From: Sclerodactyla briareus
Taxonomy: Eukaryota; Echinodermata; Holothuroidea; Dendrochirotida; Sclerodactylidae
Direction of reading: 5' to 3'
Assembly (NCBI GenBank): GCA_026419785.1
Contig: JAODTK010004654.1
Span: forward strand, 1 to 64,000
Length of the DNA stretch: 64,000 nt
Shown: piece by piece, positions 24,963 through 36,300 of the stretch
Position numbering within the stretch: position 1 is the stretch's first letter
Layout of the letters: the number at the start of each line of letters is the position of its first letter
Translations under genes and position numbers: made by a program
Notes under the pieces: model-generated
The model's input: the letters and a program-made list of their open reading frames with translations, nothing else
Databases searched by the model: none
What the model was told of the DNA's origin: nothing

Positions 24963-25929
24963 GAGACATTTCGATGAGATCTAACCAGTGTTAAGAATGT
25001 TTTTCGATGTTTCACGAGCTGTCAAGTGTTGGGATTGCCCTTTCTGGACGATTATTGATTCTTTGATATGGTATGCGATGGTCGAGGGCATTTTAAGATG
25101 GAACCATGCAAAGGAACCTTTCGTTCGCGATTACAATATGATAGGACTTATCTTCGTTAGGAGTCATCAACCATACTTGGCATTGAAAATAACCAAAACC
25201 AATGTTCTAGTGGACCAAACACAAGATGAGCTGCACTGAAGCGACCAAATTATTCAGGTCGCTTGCGAAAATATTATTCTGCTAGTAAATCGTTAAAGGA
25301 GTAAGGAAAAAGTTAGAGGGTCGTGCGAAGATGGTAAATATGGCCTCAATCCGGAGGGACAATACCACCATTATGTTTAAAACCACCACGGGCGAGGGAA
25401 TCAACGGATCCGGATCGTTCCGTATTTCCACGATACAATAACAGCAACCGGATGCTGGAAGAACATTACCTGCACCTCCTTCAGCTCAACTGTTGCCGTT
25501 CTCAGAATATCAGAAGGAACCGGGAAGAGGCATCAGTCAAAAAACCTAGACTTGCAAAACTCAACAAAATCGTTACCACGTTTCCGTGATCCTAAAACCA
25601 TAGAGATTGGAATCTTCGTTCTTTGAAATCGCTGGAGCAAGGCGACAATGGACCAATTGAAAATAGCGTTTTTTACTACATTATAGGGTTAAAGGAAAGT
25701 GCATAACGCAGTCATTTGCTATTGATATGTTTTCGTATGTTTTTTTTTTTTTTTTGTGTAATTAGTGCGTTACAATGCCGCGACAAACAAGGTGTGGCTT
25801 CTCAAATGGTGTGGGAGATCGATCCCCAATCACACACTCGAGTGCCTGACGTCAGCGGTGTCTGTGATCTCTATTGGGATTTGCATATTTTTCTAGCAGG
25901 GCAACAGAAATAAATCGTGGCATAATGCT

Positions 25930-26860
25930 TGAAGGTCACTAGAGGTCAAAATATGAAACTTTGTGAACACAATAAGTTCGAATGCTTGACTGATTAGTTA
26001 AAGTTGGTCTACAGGGTTTTCCTATTGGGAGTACACAAAGCCTTCGTCTTGGTGTTAGACAGGGTAATTTGTCGCGTGAAACAATAGTGTGTTCGTTGTT
26101 TTGTGTGTGGTTGTTTGTGAAAGTTATGTTTTGACAAATGTAATGCGAGAGTCAGAATCCGTGGACGATCGAGCTAACAAACAGTATTGTACCCTTTTTT
26201 ATGAAGGGTACGGAAGACTATTGTCGTTGTAGCGACAAGGATCATTCTTTTGGGAAAAATGGGTATTTAGTTATATATTTGAGGTCCCAAATTTTAAAAG
26301 CGTTGTGAACACGATAAGCAGGGAATTAAGTGGCTTGATAAAGTGAAATGTGTTCTTATTGGGGAGTACACAAACTCAGGATGAAGGTCGTACTGGCTGT
26401 GTGTGCTTTCCCCCTAATGAGTACCATGATCCATATTATTTTGAGGAGGAAGTCATCAGAGGTCAAAAAATTTTTTACTCTCAAATTCTTACTTGGTGCG
26501 TGTTTTCTTAATTAGTTGAATGCACCTAGGCTTTGAGTCAAGGAGAGGTCACCTGGGATCATTAGAGGTCAGAATTCTCCAAAAGCTTCTATACACGATG
26601 AGTACGGTTAGAAACCCTATGTTCTGGTAGCGACAGGTGTTTTTGGAAAAAAAAAAGGGGGACCCGATTGTGAAATTCGGCCTTTAATTTTAACTTGAAC
26701 AAAAATAATGCAACATACCTGGATGACCGAAACTCAACTTGGTATGTGTGTTCCTCCTCGGTGGAGTACATGGATTGTATCGTCTTATATTGGAATAACC
26801 GGTTAGAGATAATTAGAGGTCAAAATCAGAAGGACCTCGTGAAACGATAAGCCGGCATGT
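25930..26860. repeat. Internal ~180-bp subrepeat (GAGGTCA / GAACACGATAAG) in R1
   Basis: Recurring phrases, same strand: GAGGTCAAAAT, TTGTGAACACGATAAG, TTGGGGAGTACACAAAC and GGTACGTGTGTTCCT appear about four to five times at 100-200 base spacing. The same set recurs in R2 (29270-30180) and R3 (48420-49030). I have seen this style of repeat in marine invertebrate DNA; that recollection is not proof of origin. Confidence 0.7.
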
Positions 26861-27059
26861 TGTTCGATCAAGCTACCATTTTAGTCCAAAATGTTCATTG
26901 TCCTTCGCGCGAACCGTTAGTTGCCGCTACACTTAGATAGTGTCAACATTTTACCTTATTGGGCCTATAACCCCGAGAGCAATCGATTGGTCGGTCAACC
27001 GAGTAGGTTGACCATGGCAACACCGCTTACAAAGGAATCGACCTCCCCTGTGCTAGTGT

Positions 27060-27475
27060 GGTATTTATAACCCGGGGGTATCGTCCTCGAGGGTATTAGC
27101 CCGGGGGGGTAAATGTCCGGTTGGTAGTGTCCTCGGGGGTTTGTCTTCGGGGGGGATTTCCGAGGGGTTAATGTCGGGGGTTGTTGGGGGGGGTTTTTTT
27201 ATTTTTTCCCTTTTTGGGGGGGTATGGGTCTTGCGGGGTGATTGGTCCGGGGGGGGGGTGGGTTAATTGTCTGGGAGGTTGTTGTCCCTGGGGGTGTTAT
27301 TTGTCTTAGGGGGGGAATCTCCGGGTGTTACTGCTTAGGGTGGGGGATAGGGTACGGGGGCTATGTCCGGTTTGGGAACTTAACCGGGCGGGTATTATCC
27401 AGAGGGTAGACGTCCGGGGGGGGGTGGTAGTTGCCGGGGGCGGGTGGTAGTGGGGGTTAGGTTGGTGGTAGTTGC
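27060..27475. repeat. 15-bp minisatellite in R2 (G-rich on +)
   Basis: The counterpart of 23870-24215, with the same GGGGGTAnTTGTCCG unit but inflated G and T runs (for example around 27180-27230). Confidence 0.9.
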
Positions 27476-27484
27476 CCCTCACGA

Positions 27485-27660
27485 CCCTAGTAGCTGAACT
27501 TGTTTCACCAGCGAAACAGGCACTCTATATTTAGTTAAGCTAGAAGCTGTTCACAGTGTCAGCTCCTTACTTTCCTTCACAGTTGTTGAGAAAGCTATAT
27601 TGCAGTGCCAGAAATCCTATTGATGTTCCCATGAAAAAACGGGTGGTGCTCTATTCACCA
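27485..27660 (-). other. 'Exon X' copy 4
   Basis: The R2 counterpart of 24215-24400. The frame is broken several times. It retains the GAAACAAGTTCAGCTAC end and the ATGGGAACATC upstream phrase. Confidence 0.35.
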
Positions 27661-29049
27661 TAGACTAGTCTTCAAATCATATCTTGCAACATTTTGGGTC
27701 TAAGAGAAGTTTTAATGTTTGCATCATGTGATTTACTGCAAATAATGAATGACACGTCGGGGCGTCCCAAATCATTACATGCAATCCGGACAGACGAGTC
27801 CATGGGAGGCGGAAGAGAGGGACCGCGGATCGTTGACGCCTTCGCCTGCAAGGAGTCCAGGGGTGATTACAAAACATGCATCGAGTCTTTTCCCCAGAAG
27901 TGGCTGTATTTTCAACTCTGATGGCCAGTCCTTAGTTCTGTTGGCGGACAGGAAAATTGGGTATTTTCAGGGAATATTCGGAGTAACTGCAATACAGCGA
28001 ACAAATTCTTCGGTCTCTTGGTAATAATTTATGCTTTAGGTAAATACCGTGATGTCGTTTCCTGATTGTATTTCTCTCTGAAAACGAAATACTTGGTTGC
28101 AATGTTGGTTCATACGCCTACTTCTTTGTCTCTCCGCTGTCATGAAACTCCGGAGTAAGATCAATTGGTGTTACTCGTCTGTATCCGACATATTATCCGG
28201 CCATAACAACCCAAGGGGGGAAATAATACACGAGAACCTACTTCTGGCAGCAAAGATACAATTCGATCGAGATCTACAACAGTTGTTAAGAATGTATTTT
28301 TTCGAATGTTCACGAGCGTCAACGTGTTGGGATTGCCCTCTTCTGGACGGCTATTGATTCACCATTGCATGATGGGGATATGCATGGTCGAGGTCCTTTA
28401 AGACTTCGGAAGACTTCATGCAAAGGAACCTTTCGTTCGCGATTACAATATGATTAGGACTTATCTTCAGTTAGTAGTCATCAACATCTTGGATTGAAAT
28501 AACCATGTTCTTAGATGCCCAACACACAAGCTTGACTGCAATGAAGCGAATCAAATTATTCGGTCTCTTGAGAAAAGATTTATTCTTCTAGTAAATAGTT
28601 AAAAGATAGGTAAGAAAAGTAGAGGAGTTCGTTCGAAGAGGGTATACTGGCATCAATCCCGGGGACCATACCAATTAATGTTAAACCCACAAGGGGAGGA
28701 ATCAACGGCAGCCGGCTCGTTCCGGTATTCCCGATTTGACAATTACAGGCAACAGGAGGCTTGAAGGAAACTATTACTGCATCCTTAAGCTCAAATGTTG
28801 AGCTTAAGGAATAATAGAAGGAACACTGGAAGAGGCCTAGTCAAATACACCCTATAATTGCACCTTCAAACAAAATAGGTTACCAGTTCTCCTTGATCCT
28901 AAAACCAAGAGATTGGAATACTTCGTTCTTCTGAAATCGCTGGCGCAGCTACAAATTGAAACCATTGGAAATTTAGCGGTTTTTTTGACCTATAATCGGG
29001 TTAAGGAAGTGCTTTACGCAGTCATTGGCTATCTGAAGTTTTTCGTATT

Positions 29050-29075
29050 GTTTTTTTTTTTTTTTTTTTTTTCAT
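29050..29075. repeat. Poly-T tract in R2
   Basis: About 22 T; the matching tract in R1 is about 16 T at 25740. Confidence 0.8.
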
Positions 29076-30199
29076 TTAGGGCGTACAATGCGCGACAAAC
29101 AACGGGGATGGGGCTTCTCAAAATGGCTGTTGTGAGATCGATTCCTCAATCACACACTTCCGAGTGGGCCTGAACGTCAGGGGGTCTAGTGGATTCTTCT
29201 ATGGGATTTGCATATTCTATAGCAGACAACCTGGAAATAAATCGTGGCCATAATGATTGGTCACCAGCGTCAAAATGTATGAAACTTTGTGAAACAATAA
29301 GTTCAGAATGCGGGACTGATTAAGTTTTAAAGTTTGTCTACCGGTATCCTATTGGGGAGTACACAAAAAGCATTTCGTCTGTGGTGTAGAAGGTAATTTG
29401 TGGTGAACAATCGTGTTGGTTGTTGTTTGTGTGTGTGTGTTTGTGTGAAAAGTTTATGTTTGGAGAAATGTAATGCGATGAGTCAGGAATCTCGTGCCCG
29501 ATCGAGCTAAAACTCAGTAATGGTACCCTTTTGTATGAAGGGTACAGGAAGCCTATTTTCTTTGTAGCGACCAGAGTCATCTTTGGGAAATGGGATATTA
29601 GTTATTAGTATTTTGAGTCCACATTTTAAAAGCTTTGTGATACACGATAAGTCCCGAATAATGGCTGATAGAATGAAGTGGTTCGCTTAAAATTGGGAGT
29701 ACACAAACCTCAGGATGAAGCCGTACTGTGTGTGTGTTTCCCCTAATGATACATGATCCCTATTATTTTTGAGTGAGAAGGTCCTCAGAGGCAAAATTTT
29801 TACTCTCAAAAAATTCTTACTTTTTGGTACGTGTGTTTCCTAAATTATTGAATACACCTATTGCTTGAGTCAGTGAGAGGTCACCTGGGATCATTAGAGG
29901 TCAAATTCTCAAAAGCTATATACACGAGGGTCGCGGTTCGAAACCTATTGTTTGGTAGCGACCACGGGTCGTCTTTTGGAAAAAAGGGGAAATTAGTGAA
30001 TACTTCGGCCTTTAATTTTAACTTGAAAAAAATATGCAACCATACTGGATGACCGAACTCATAATTGGTACGTGTGTTCCTCATGGTGAGTAAATGGATT
30101 GTATCGTCTTATCTTGGAATAAGCGTTAGGAAATTAGAGGTCAAAATCAGAAGACTCGTGAACACGATAATTCCGGCATGCTTGTTCCGATCAAGCTAC

Positions 30200-32425
30200 A
30201 TTAGTTTTGACCTGAATTGCCTGGATAGCCGCCTCTGCATCGTCCTCATGAGGGTTCTTGAGTGAATCGCGATTGGGATAGAAGGGTCCAAATGACCTTG
30301 GGATCCCCACAGTCCCCCGTAGGATATGGGTTCAGTGTTCGGCCTGTAGCTGCCTCTCCTGGCAATTCGTTAAGGTTTCCAAGATTCTCTTGGGATTTTC
30401 CCTGGTCTACTATCTTTTACTAAATCTACATGGTTGTTAATATCGATGAGTGAACTTTCCTTGAGTAATATTATAGAACGTATAAGCTCTTGGCGGGTAT
30501 GCAGGACCATTTATCCAGTCCTAGTGATGAATGCTCACTCATAGGTTAGTGTGTAGCGTTCTAATGAGGAGTGCAGGAATCTATTGTTTTAGGGAGAGAT
30601 CAAGGTCAGCTCGGTGGAGGATAAGAGAAAATGGAAATTATATAACGGGGCAGACATGTAGTCTGGTGCAAGTCTCCAAGGCCAACGAAGGGTGATCAAT
30701 GTCCACACACTGCTCACAGTTGCTTATTCCGACTAGGGAGGGGCAGTGTGTCCGGTGCCAATGCGTGACTTGCCGCAGATATCGTCCATCCGCGATATTG
30801 TTGTTTTATTGATGTCGTCTGATATCATCGTGATGATATACTGTATCGATACAAACGCATCGAGACTATGTTTGCTGTACGTCCAGTAGCCGGCCGCCAT
30901 CGTTTTGTGATGTCGTACATTCCAGACAGACGGACTGATCACCCACAATTTGATAGCGTATGAGCGTTTCTCGACCTACAAGGTTATTTCAACCCTAGTA
31001 TGACTCGGAAATCGATCGTAGGCAATTCAACGGAGATTTTGCCCGATTAACAATACCAATCACAAACTCTTTCCAACACTCTGATCAACTCGTCTACGAG
31101 TCCTGGGCCAATAGAAACCTTACAAGTGATCACATTTTTGGGGTGGGTTTTTCACTCGCCTATTTACAGCATCCTGCTCAACAATATCATTGTGGGTCCG
31201 CAGTCTAATTACAGGCGCATGGCGATTCTTGAACTTACAACGTCGTTTTAACCCAGCGTTAAACGTTTCAGCCTAATTGTGTCTTCCAAATGATCAAATG
31301 TTTTCATCGGCATCTATACACACATTGTGCCGATTAACGATCACAAACTTTCAAACCCACCTGCTCAACTCTGGATGGTTCGAAATCTACCCCGGTTTTG
31401 TTGTTCCCAAATAACGCATAATATGACAATCGTTAACCCCGCAACGAGGCACTTGGAATGAACGTACGTTTTCTCCGGATGCGAGAACCACACTGGTTCA
31501 AATCGGTCCATTGTACTCATTCAATTTTTCTATTAAATGACACTTGTTTACTTAGATAAAATGACCAGATATATAAGCTGTCAGGATTTCCGTCAACTTG
31601 ATGTTTTACTGAAGACTGCCATGATTGATGAATTAAAGCAAGCAGATACCCAATGGCGGCGAAATTCAGGGTAACTCCCATTTAGAGACTCTCACTTTTC
31701 CTGTCTAGATACAATACCACCACCACGAAGTAGAAACGGTGCTCATTCGAATACAACGAATGTTGTATCTCCCTGTCAACTCGATAGCAATCGCCTCTGC
31801 CTAAATAATTCCCTTACATCTTTCCCCAATTTACTCCCCTCCCCCTCAAAACAGCACGCGCATTCGGCCATTACCTCACCGAAGCTCATGTTGACAACCT
31901 GGACATATCGACGGCGCTCTCGATGGTGAATGAGGCTTGAATGATTGTGAGCCCTAACAGCGCCCCGCCGATGACCCTGATTAGACCTTTTTCACCATGT
32001 TCCGAATTCATTCAGATTTCTCGGAGAAGGTTGTTCTTGTTTGGGAAGTCTTATAAACAATAGGACTTCCCAACTGTGAATTAGCCCATAGCCGAATGAA
32101 GAAAACAAATTCGCTGAAATTTCTAAACTATGACGATGAGGACTTTTAACAATATTATATTAAAAACTAGTATCAGTAGTATATTATTCCCATCGCATAG
32201 TTACAGGATAGTAATTCTCGTTTATTCTGATCTGGACCCCGAACAAAGTGCAACCAAAGTACGATATTGTAATAAAATTGTTGGGGGGAAAAATTAAACA
32301 CGGTAGTAGATCCTTGATTATTCGTAGATCAATCACACTAAAGTGAAAGCAACATAACTTGGTGGGCTTTCCAACGGACCTACATGGACATTCTTTTATC
32401 TGAATATCATATATCAGGTGACATT
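30200..32425. other. Downstream flank of FReD copy B; no gene supported
   Basis: Holds an imperfect direct repeat: GCCCGATTAACAATACCAATCACAAACTC (near 31041) and GTGCCGATTAACGATCACAAACTT (near 31328), 287 bases apart with partly matching surroundings. No domain-bearing exon was found. A short minus-strand phrase at 31860-31930 (VVNMSFGE) recalls a subtilase motif but has no support around it. Confidence 0.4.
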
Positions 32426-32720
32426 TCAAAGTGCAGGTCGAATTTTCATCTCTGGCTGAGTTGAGGTTGCAGTTATTACTGTAAACCAGCATATGTTCAC
32501 TCCGTTGCCGCCTTGTAAGACCCGTTTAGGTTGGCTAATCAGTACACATCTTGGTCTTACTACCGTAGTTGAATCGATCACAGTAAGAGTTATGAGTAAC
32601 AGAGCACCAGTTACCCGTACCACCACGCCCCTCTATGTTCTGCTGCACCGTTTGTGTAATGCCACCTGGTCGTTGTCACTGTCGTACGTGCTGAATGCTA
32701 CGCCCATTGGTACCGATTGA
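32426..32720 (-). CDS. Copy B last exon: FReD-2 C-terminal half
   Basis: After a TATGGTAG acceptor the minus strand reads AFSTYDSDNDQ, the FST.D.DND calcium-binding loop of fibrinogen domains, then an EHRG-like stretch and GNWCSVTH, FNYGSKTKMCT, LNGSYK, and finally EMKIRPAL plus stop (TCA at 32426-32428). All are standard landmarks of the C-terminal third of a FReD, in the right order, though in alternating frames. Confidence 0.85.
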
Positions 32721-33153
32721 CTACCATAGCTGTCAGAAAATAAGGAAGTGCCTTTATTACGATGCATTTTCCCAGGTTCTTGTGCCTATGGAAATTCCCC
32801 GTAAGGCAAACAACCCAGTAATCTTCTTCCCCAGTGAAGCCAATGTTCCAATACGTACTTTGCAATGGGTTTAATGTTGGCATATCGCGTTCCAGTATCT
32901 AAACCGGGAGCGTAACACTATTAAATTCTGTCATTTGTGATCAATATCTAAAGTAGAGCAATTACCGATGACGCGAGATTCCAGTTGGCCTCTAGAAGAG
33001 GCTCTTCACTCCCTTTCTAGATTAACACTGTTTGTTTGTTATTATATATATATATAGTATATATATATAGTATATATATATATATAATATATATATATAT
33101 ATATCATATAGGTATATATATAGTAGTATTATATATATATATATAATATATAG

Positions 33154-33184
<31 letters not shown>

Positions 33185-33258
33185 CTATATATATATAATA
33201 TATTTATATATATATAGATTATATTCTATATAATATATATATATATCTATATATATAT

Positions 33259-33300
<42 letters not shown>

Positions 33301-36300
33301 CCTATTAATCTAGATATATATATATATATAGTTGTCTAATTTTAAACAGAGTACTTAAGGGCGCTACCAGATGCTGAAGTCAACTTGCATGAACAAATAC
33401 ATAACATGTCTCACAGAAAAAACCGTAATGTGTGTGTAACATGAATCAACGTAAGTTTCGGGATACTAGACAGTGCTCCGGTAGCGACTTTGGCAGCCTT
33501 TGAAGAGAGGTTGAGCAAATGTGGGGGACGTTGGGCAATTATTCAGCAATCTCAAACGTTGGATGAAACCAAATTGACCAATCATAACCCAACTCATGCC
33601 CAAGTTCCCATGAGCTATCATGGTGCATGATTTGTTTACTCATCTTTGCCCAACTTGTGTTGCTGCAAACTTGCCAAATTGTTTACATGCATGGGTTTTT
33701 CTGAGTTACTACTCCTACCTTCGAACTTTATATAGAAGAATCCCAAGTCGAAGATGGCATTATCCGGAACTTTTTTTGGGGGCTTCCCCATATTGAAATG
33801 TTTCTGTCACATCTATTCCACGGTGGTGTGGATATATCTCCTAGCAACTACAATAATACAATGCAGTCTGTAGTTGCGCATTCTGCTTTACGACGAGGGA
33901 CAGCTTTGGGAAGTTTAATGGTGCAGGACAACAGTTCGTTTGTATAGTTTGTTTCTATCCGCTATTGGCAGGATATTAAATTATATCGTCTCTTATTATT
34001 TACAAACTTCAAACTTGTTTCGTTGAAGCACATTGGAAGGGTACTTGATGGATAACTGATTGTTATATCTCGTATTCTCTCAGGTACTATCATAATTTTA
34101 CAAAATAAATAAAAGAATACATCACTCATTCCACTTACTTGTCATATCACTTGCTATTAGTATGGGAATCCCACTTAGACCCCTACTTTACTGCGGGTTG
34201 ATATAGGGGCAGACAATACCAGAACGAATGTCGAAAAACCTCAGGAGAAGCATTTGGTTGCCTACATTTCTCTCATTGTTCAGGTATTGCTCATATCACT
34301 GTTTTTTTTGCCTTTTTTTCTTTTGTCAGATTCCGCTTCATTGGCCAATATGTTGAAGATGGATCGCGTGCAGCGAACAGCAAACGAGCGACGGCGACTT
34401 CTGGATACCGTCACGCGCGAAATATCGCAATGTGGCCGCACAACTTGTAATATCGGAATCACATACTTCCAATATGATTATATCAATGTTATTTGGACGG
34501 GAAAAATGCGTAAACGTAAAATATACCAGTTGGTTCAATTTATCTTCCTAAATTGCTGGGATTTATTTAATGCCGACAATCCATCTTTAACTCGGATTGG
34601 TGCAGTGGGCTAACACCCTTAGTAAACACCTTTCATCGATCTTCTTCTACTGAACAATACTGCATTCTGAGTGTTTGTTTTCAGCTACATGACTCAACGT
34701 TTCATAAAATTAGAAAAAACTAATGATCAAAATGAATGAAATATTGATTAATTGGCGAATGAAGAGACGTAATGCACAAATTACCACACCTGCGTTTCCA
34801 CTATAAACAGAAATACTCAGTCATGATTTGTTGTTCTCGTCAAGCAGTTTCGAACGATGTATATTCAGCATACTCTGGGCACACCAGAAGTTCGTATATC
34901 AACGCGTAGTTTGTAGTTCCTTTGACTTCGTCAATAGTGCACGCTTCTCGTTTCAGAGCCAGAAATCACCGCGGAAATAGCCAAAACCATCTCGGTACGC
35001 CAGGCCCACCCAGTCTCGAGTAACTTAGAAATCCGCATCGAGGTCTGTGCCAGTGCGGTCGTTGAAAAAAAACCGTGAGTTGTTTAACATACATTTCTAG
35101 AGAATAAGAAAAAATATAAACTCATTCAGGCAAGTTAAGAGATCAGCCATGAACATCTCGAATCCCCTTCATGTTCGTACGGGGGATAGTTCCCACTATC
35201 ATCCTAGTGTGGTTGGGTGGAGAATAGCGGACTATGCTGTGAAAACACATGTCAAGCCCCTTAGAAGAAACACTTAGACGAGCAGATTGAAAAGTTACAA
35301 TTGAACGAAACGATTTTCAATTGCAATTACCGTCCAACCACCACCATTGTCCATGACGTCAGGATACGTTGAACGGTGTGTGATTCACACCTACTCCAGT
35401 CAGTTGGTTAAACCAGTGAGGATTCCGTCCTGAGTGTAGCCAGCGTTGTAAACATCATAGCAGTCTTTAAAATAACGACACACAAGTTAGCCATTCCCCG
35501 AGTACCCTTCACCGCAGTAACATTTTCGCACGCCATTTCGTATTGCACGCACTGAGCGTTTAGGTCACATCGGTATTCATCCTCGTTAAGCTCTCTGCCC
35601 GGTGTGCAATTGCTATCTCTGTGCAGCCGCTGTTCACAAATGACTGGCAGCTCTGTGAAAGATATTAATGTTGACACACTGGGTTAGGACACATTTACCA
35701 TAAAAGAGCTGACTCGTGCACAACGTCGTTGAGAATGTTCAGCTGTGCGGTTACTCTTAGGATTTAGAATGAGTCACCATGTCCAAGTCCAACGACTTCA
35801 GTACTCAATCCGCTGTATCAATGCTCAGAACAGAGGAAAGTACTACATAATCTCGTTTGTTAATCAGCGAAAGCCACCTATATCTGCGCAATAACTACTG
35901 GGATCACATGCGAGCATATACAATGTGGCCTAAAATAATGGCTATATCTGACGGTTTAGGTCACCGCTGCAACACATCTAGTTGTGTTCGCGCTATTTAT
36001 AACTTACTATTATTTTTAGCACGACTTTTTCTACTTATATTACATTACCGAAAAAAATCCTAAATTCCAATATGAACCCTTCCTATTGATAAATATCGTA
36101 TTGCTGTATTAACAGGTCATTACTCATACCATTATTAGTTACTTAGTTACTTAGTACCGCTCACCGGCTGACGCCGTAAGCTTCTGACCAGAAAGCAAGG
36201 GCAGTCGCTGAGAGGAACACATTCGCCCGTCATTAGAACCCAGTTGGACAGAAACATCCTTCAGTTCCCACTCGCCGTCGCACTGCATCTACTCGGGTCT

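Larger units (their letters stand above)
23692..26879. repeat. 3.2-kb unit R1, first of two adjacent copies
   Basis: Begins TAGTCCAAAAGTTCATGTCCTTAGCGCGAACCG and ends ...GGCATGTTGTTCGATCAAGCTACC, immediately before the next copy starts with the same phrase at 26880. Contents in order: unique lead (23692-23865), G-rich 15-bp minisatellite (23870-24215), exon-X-like 3' end plus a minus-strand frame (24215-24381), a further minus-strand frame (24654-24962), a poly-T (25740), a B-box-like GAGATCGATCCCC, and a GAGGTCA/GAACACGATAAG subrepeat (25930-26860). Confidence 0.9.
26880..30200. repeat. 3.2-kb unit R2, second adjacent copy
   Basis: Same order of parts as R1: lead (26880), minisatellite (27060), exon-X end (27485), 27.7-28.3 kb block, poly-T (29050), B-box-like block and subrepeats to about 30200. 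Differences from R1 are mostly one- to three-base insertions and deletions, with occasional longer G or T runs, rather than substitutions. That pattern fits sequencing noise on two nearly identical copies better than old divergence. Confidence 0.9.

Noticed and set aside
25800-25850. tRNA-derived SINE with a B-box-like GAGATCGATCCCC
   Set aside because: The B-box resemblance recurs in R1, R2 and R3, but I could not place an A box at the right distance; kept only as part of the R unit.
31860-31930. Subtilase-like phrase VVNMSFGE on the minus strand
   Set aside because: Only eight residues, with no catalytic Asp, His or Ser motifs around it; likely chance.
33043-33335. CRISPR-like or telomeric array
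   Set aside because: The tracts here and at 49.1 kb are plain (TA)n microsatellites; no spacer-repeat structure and no TTAGGG arrays anywhere in the window.
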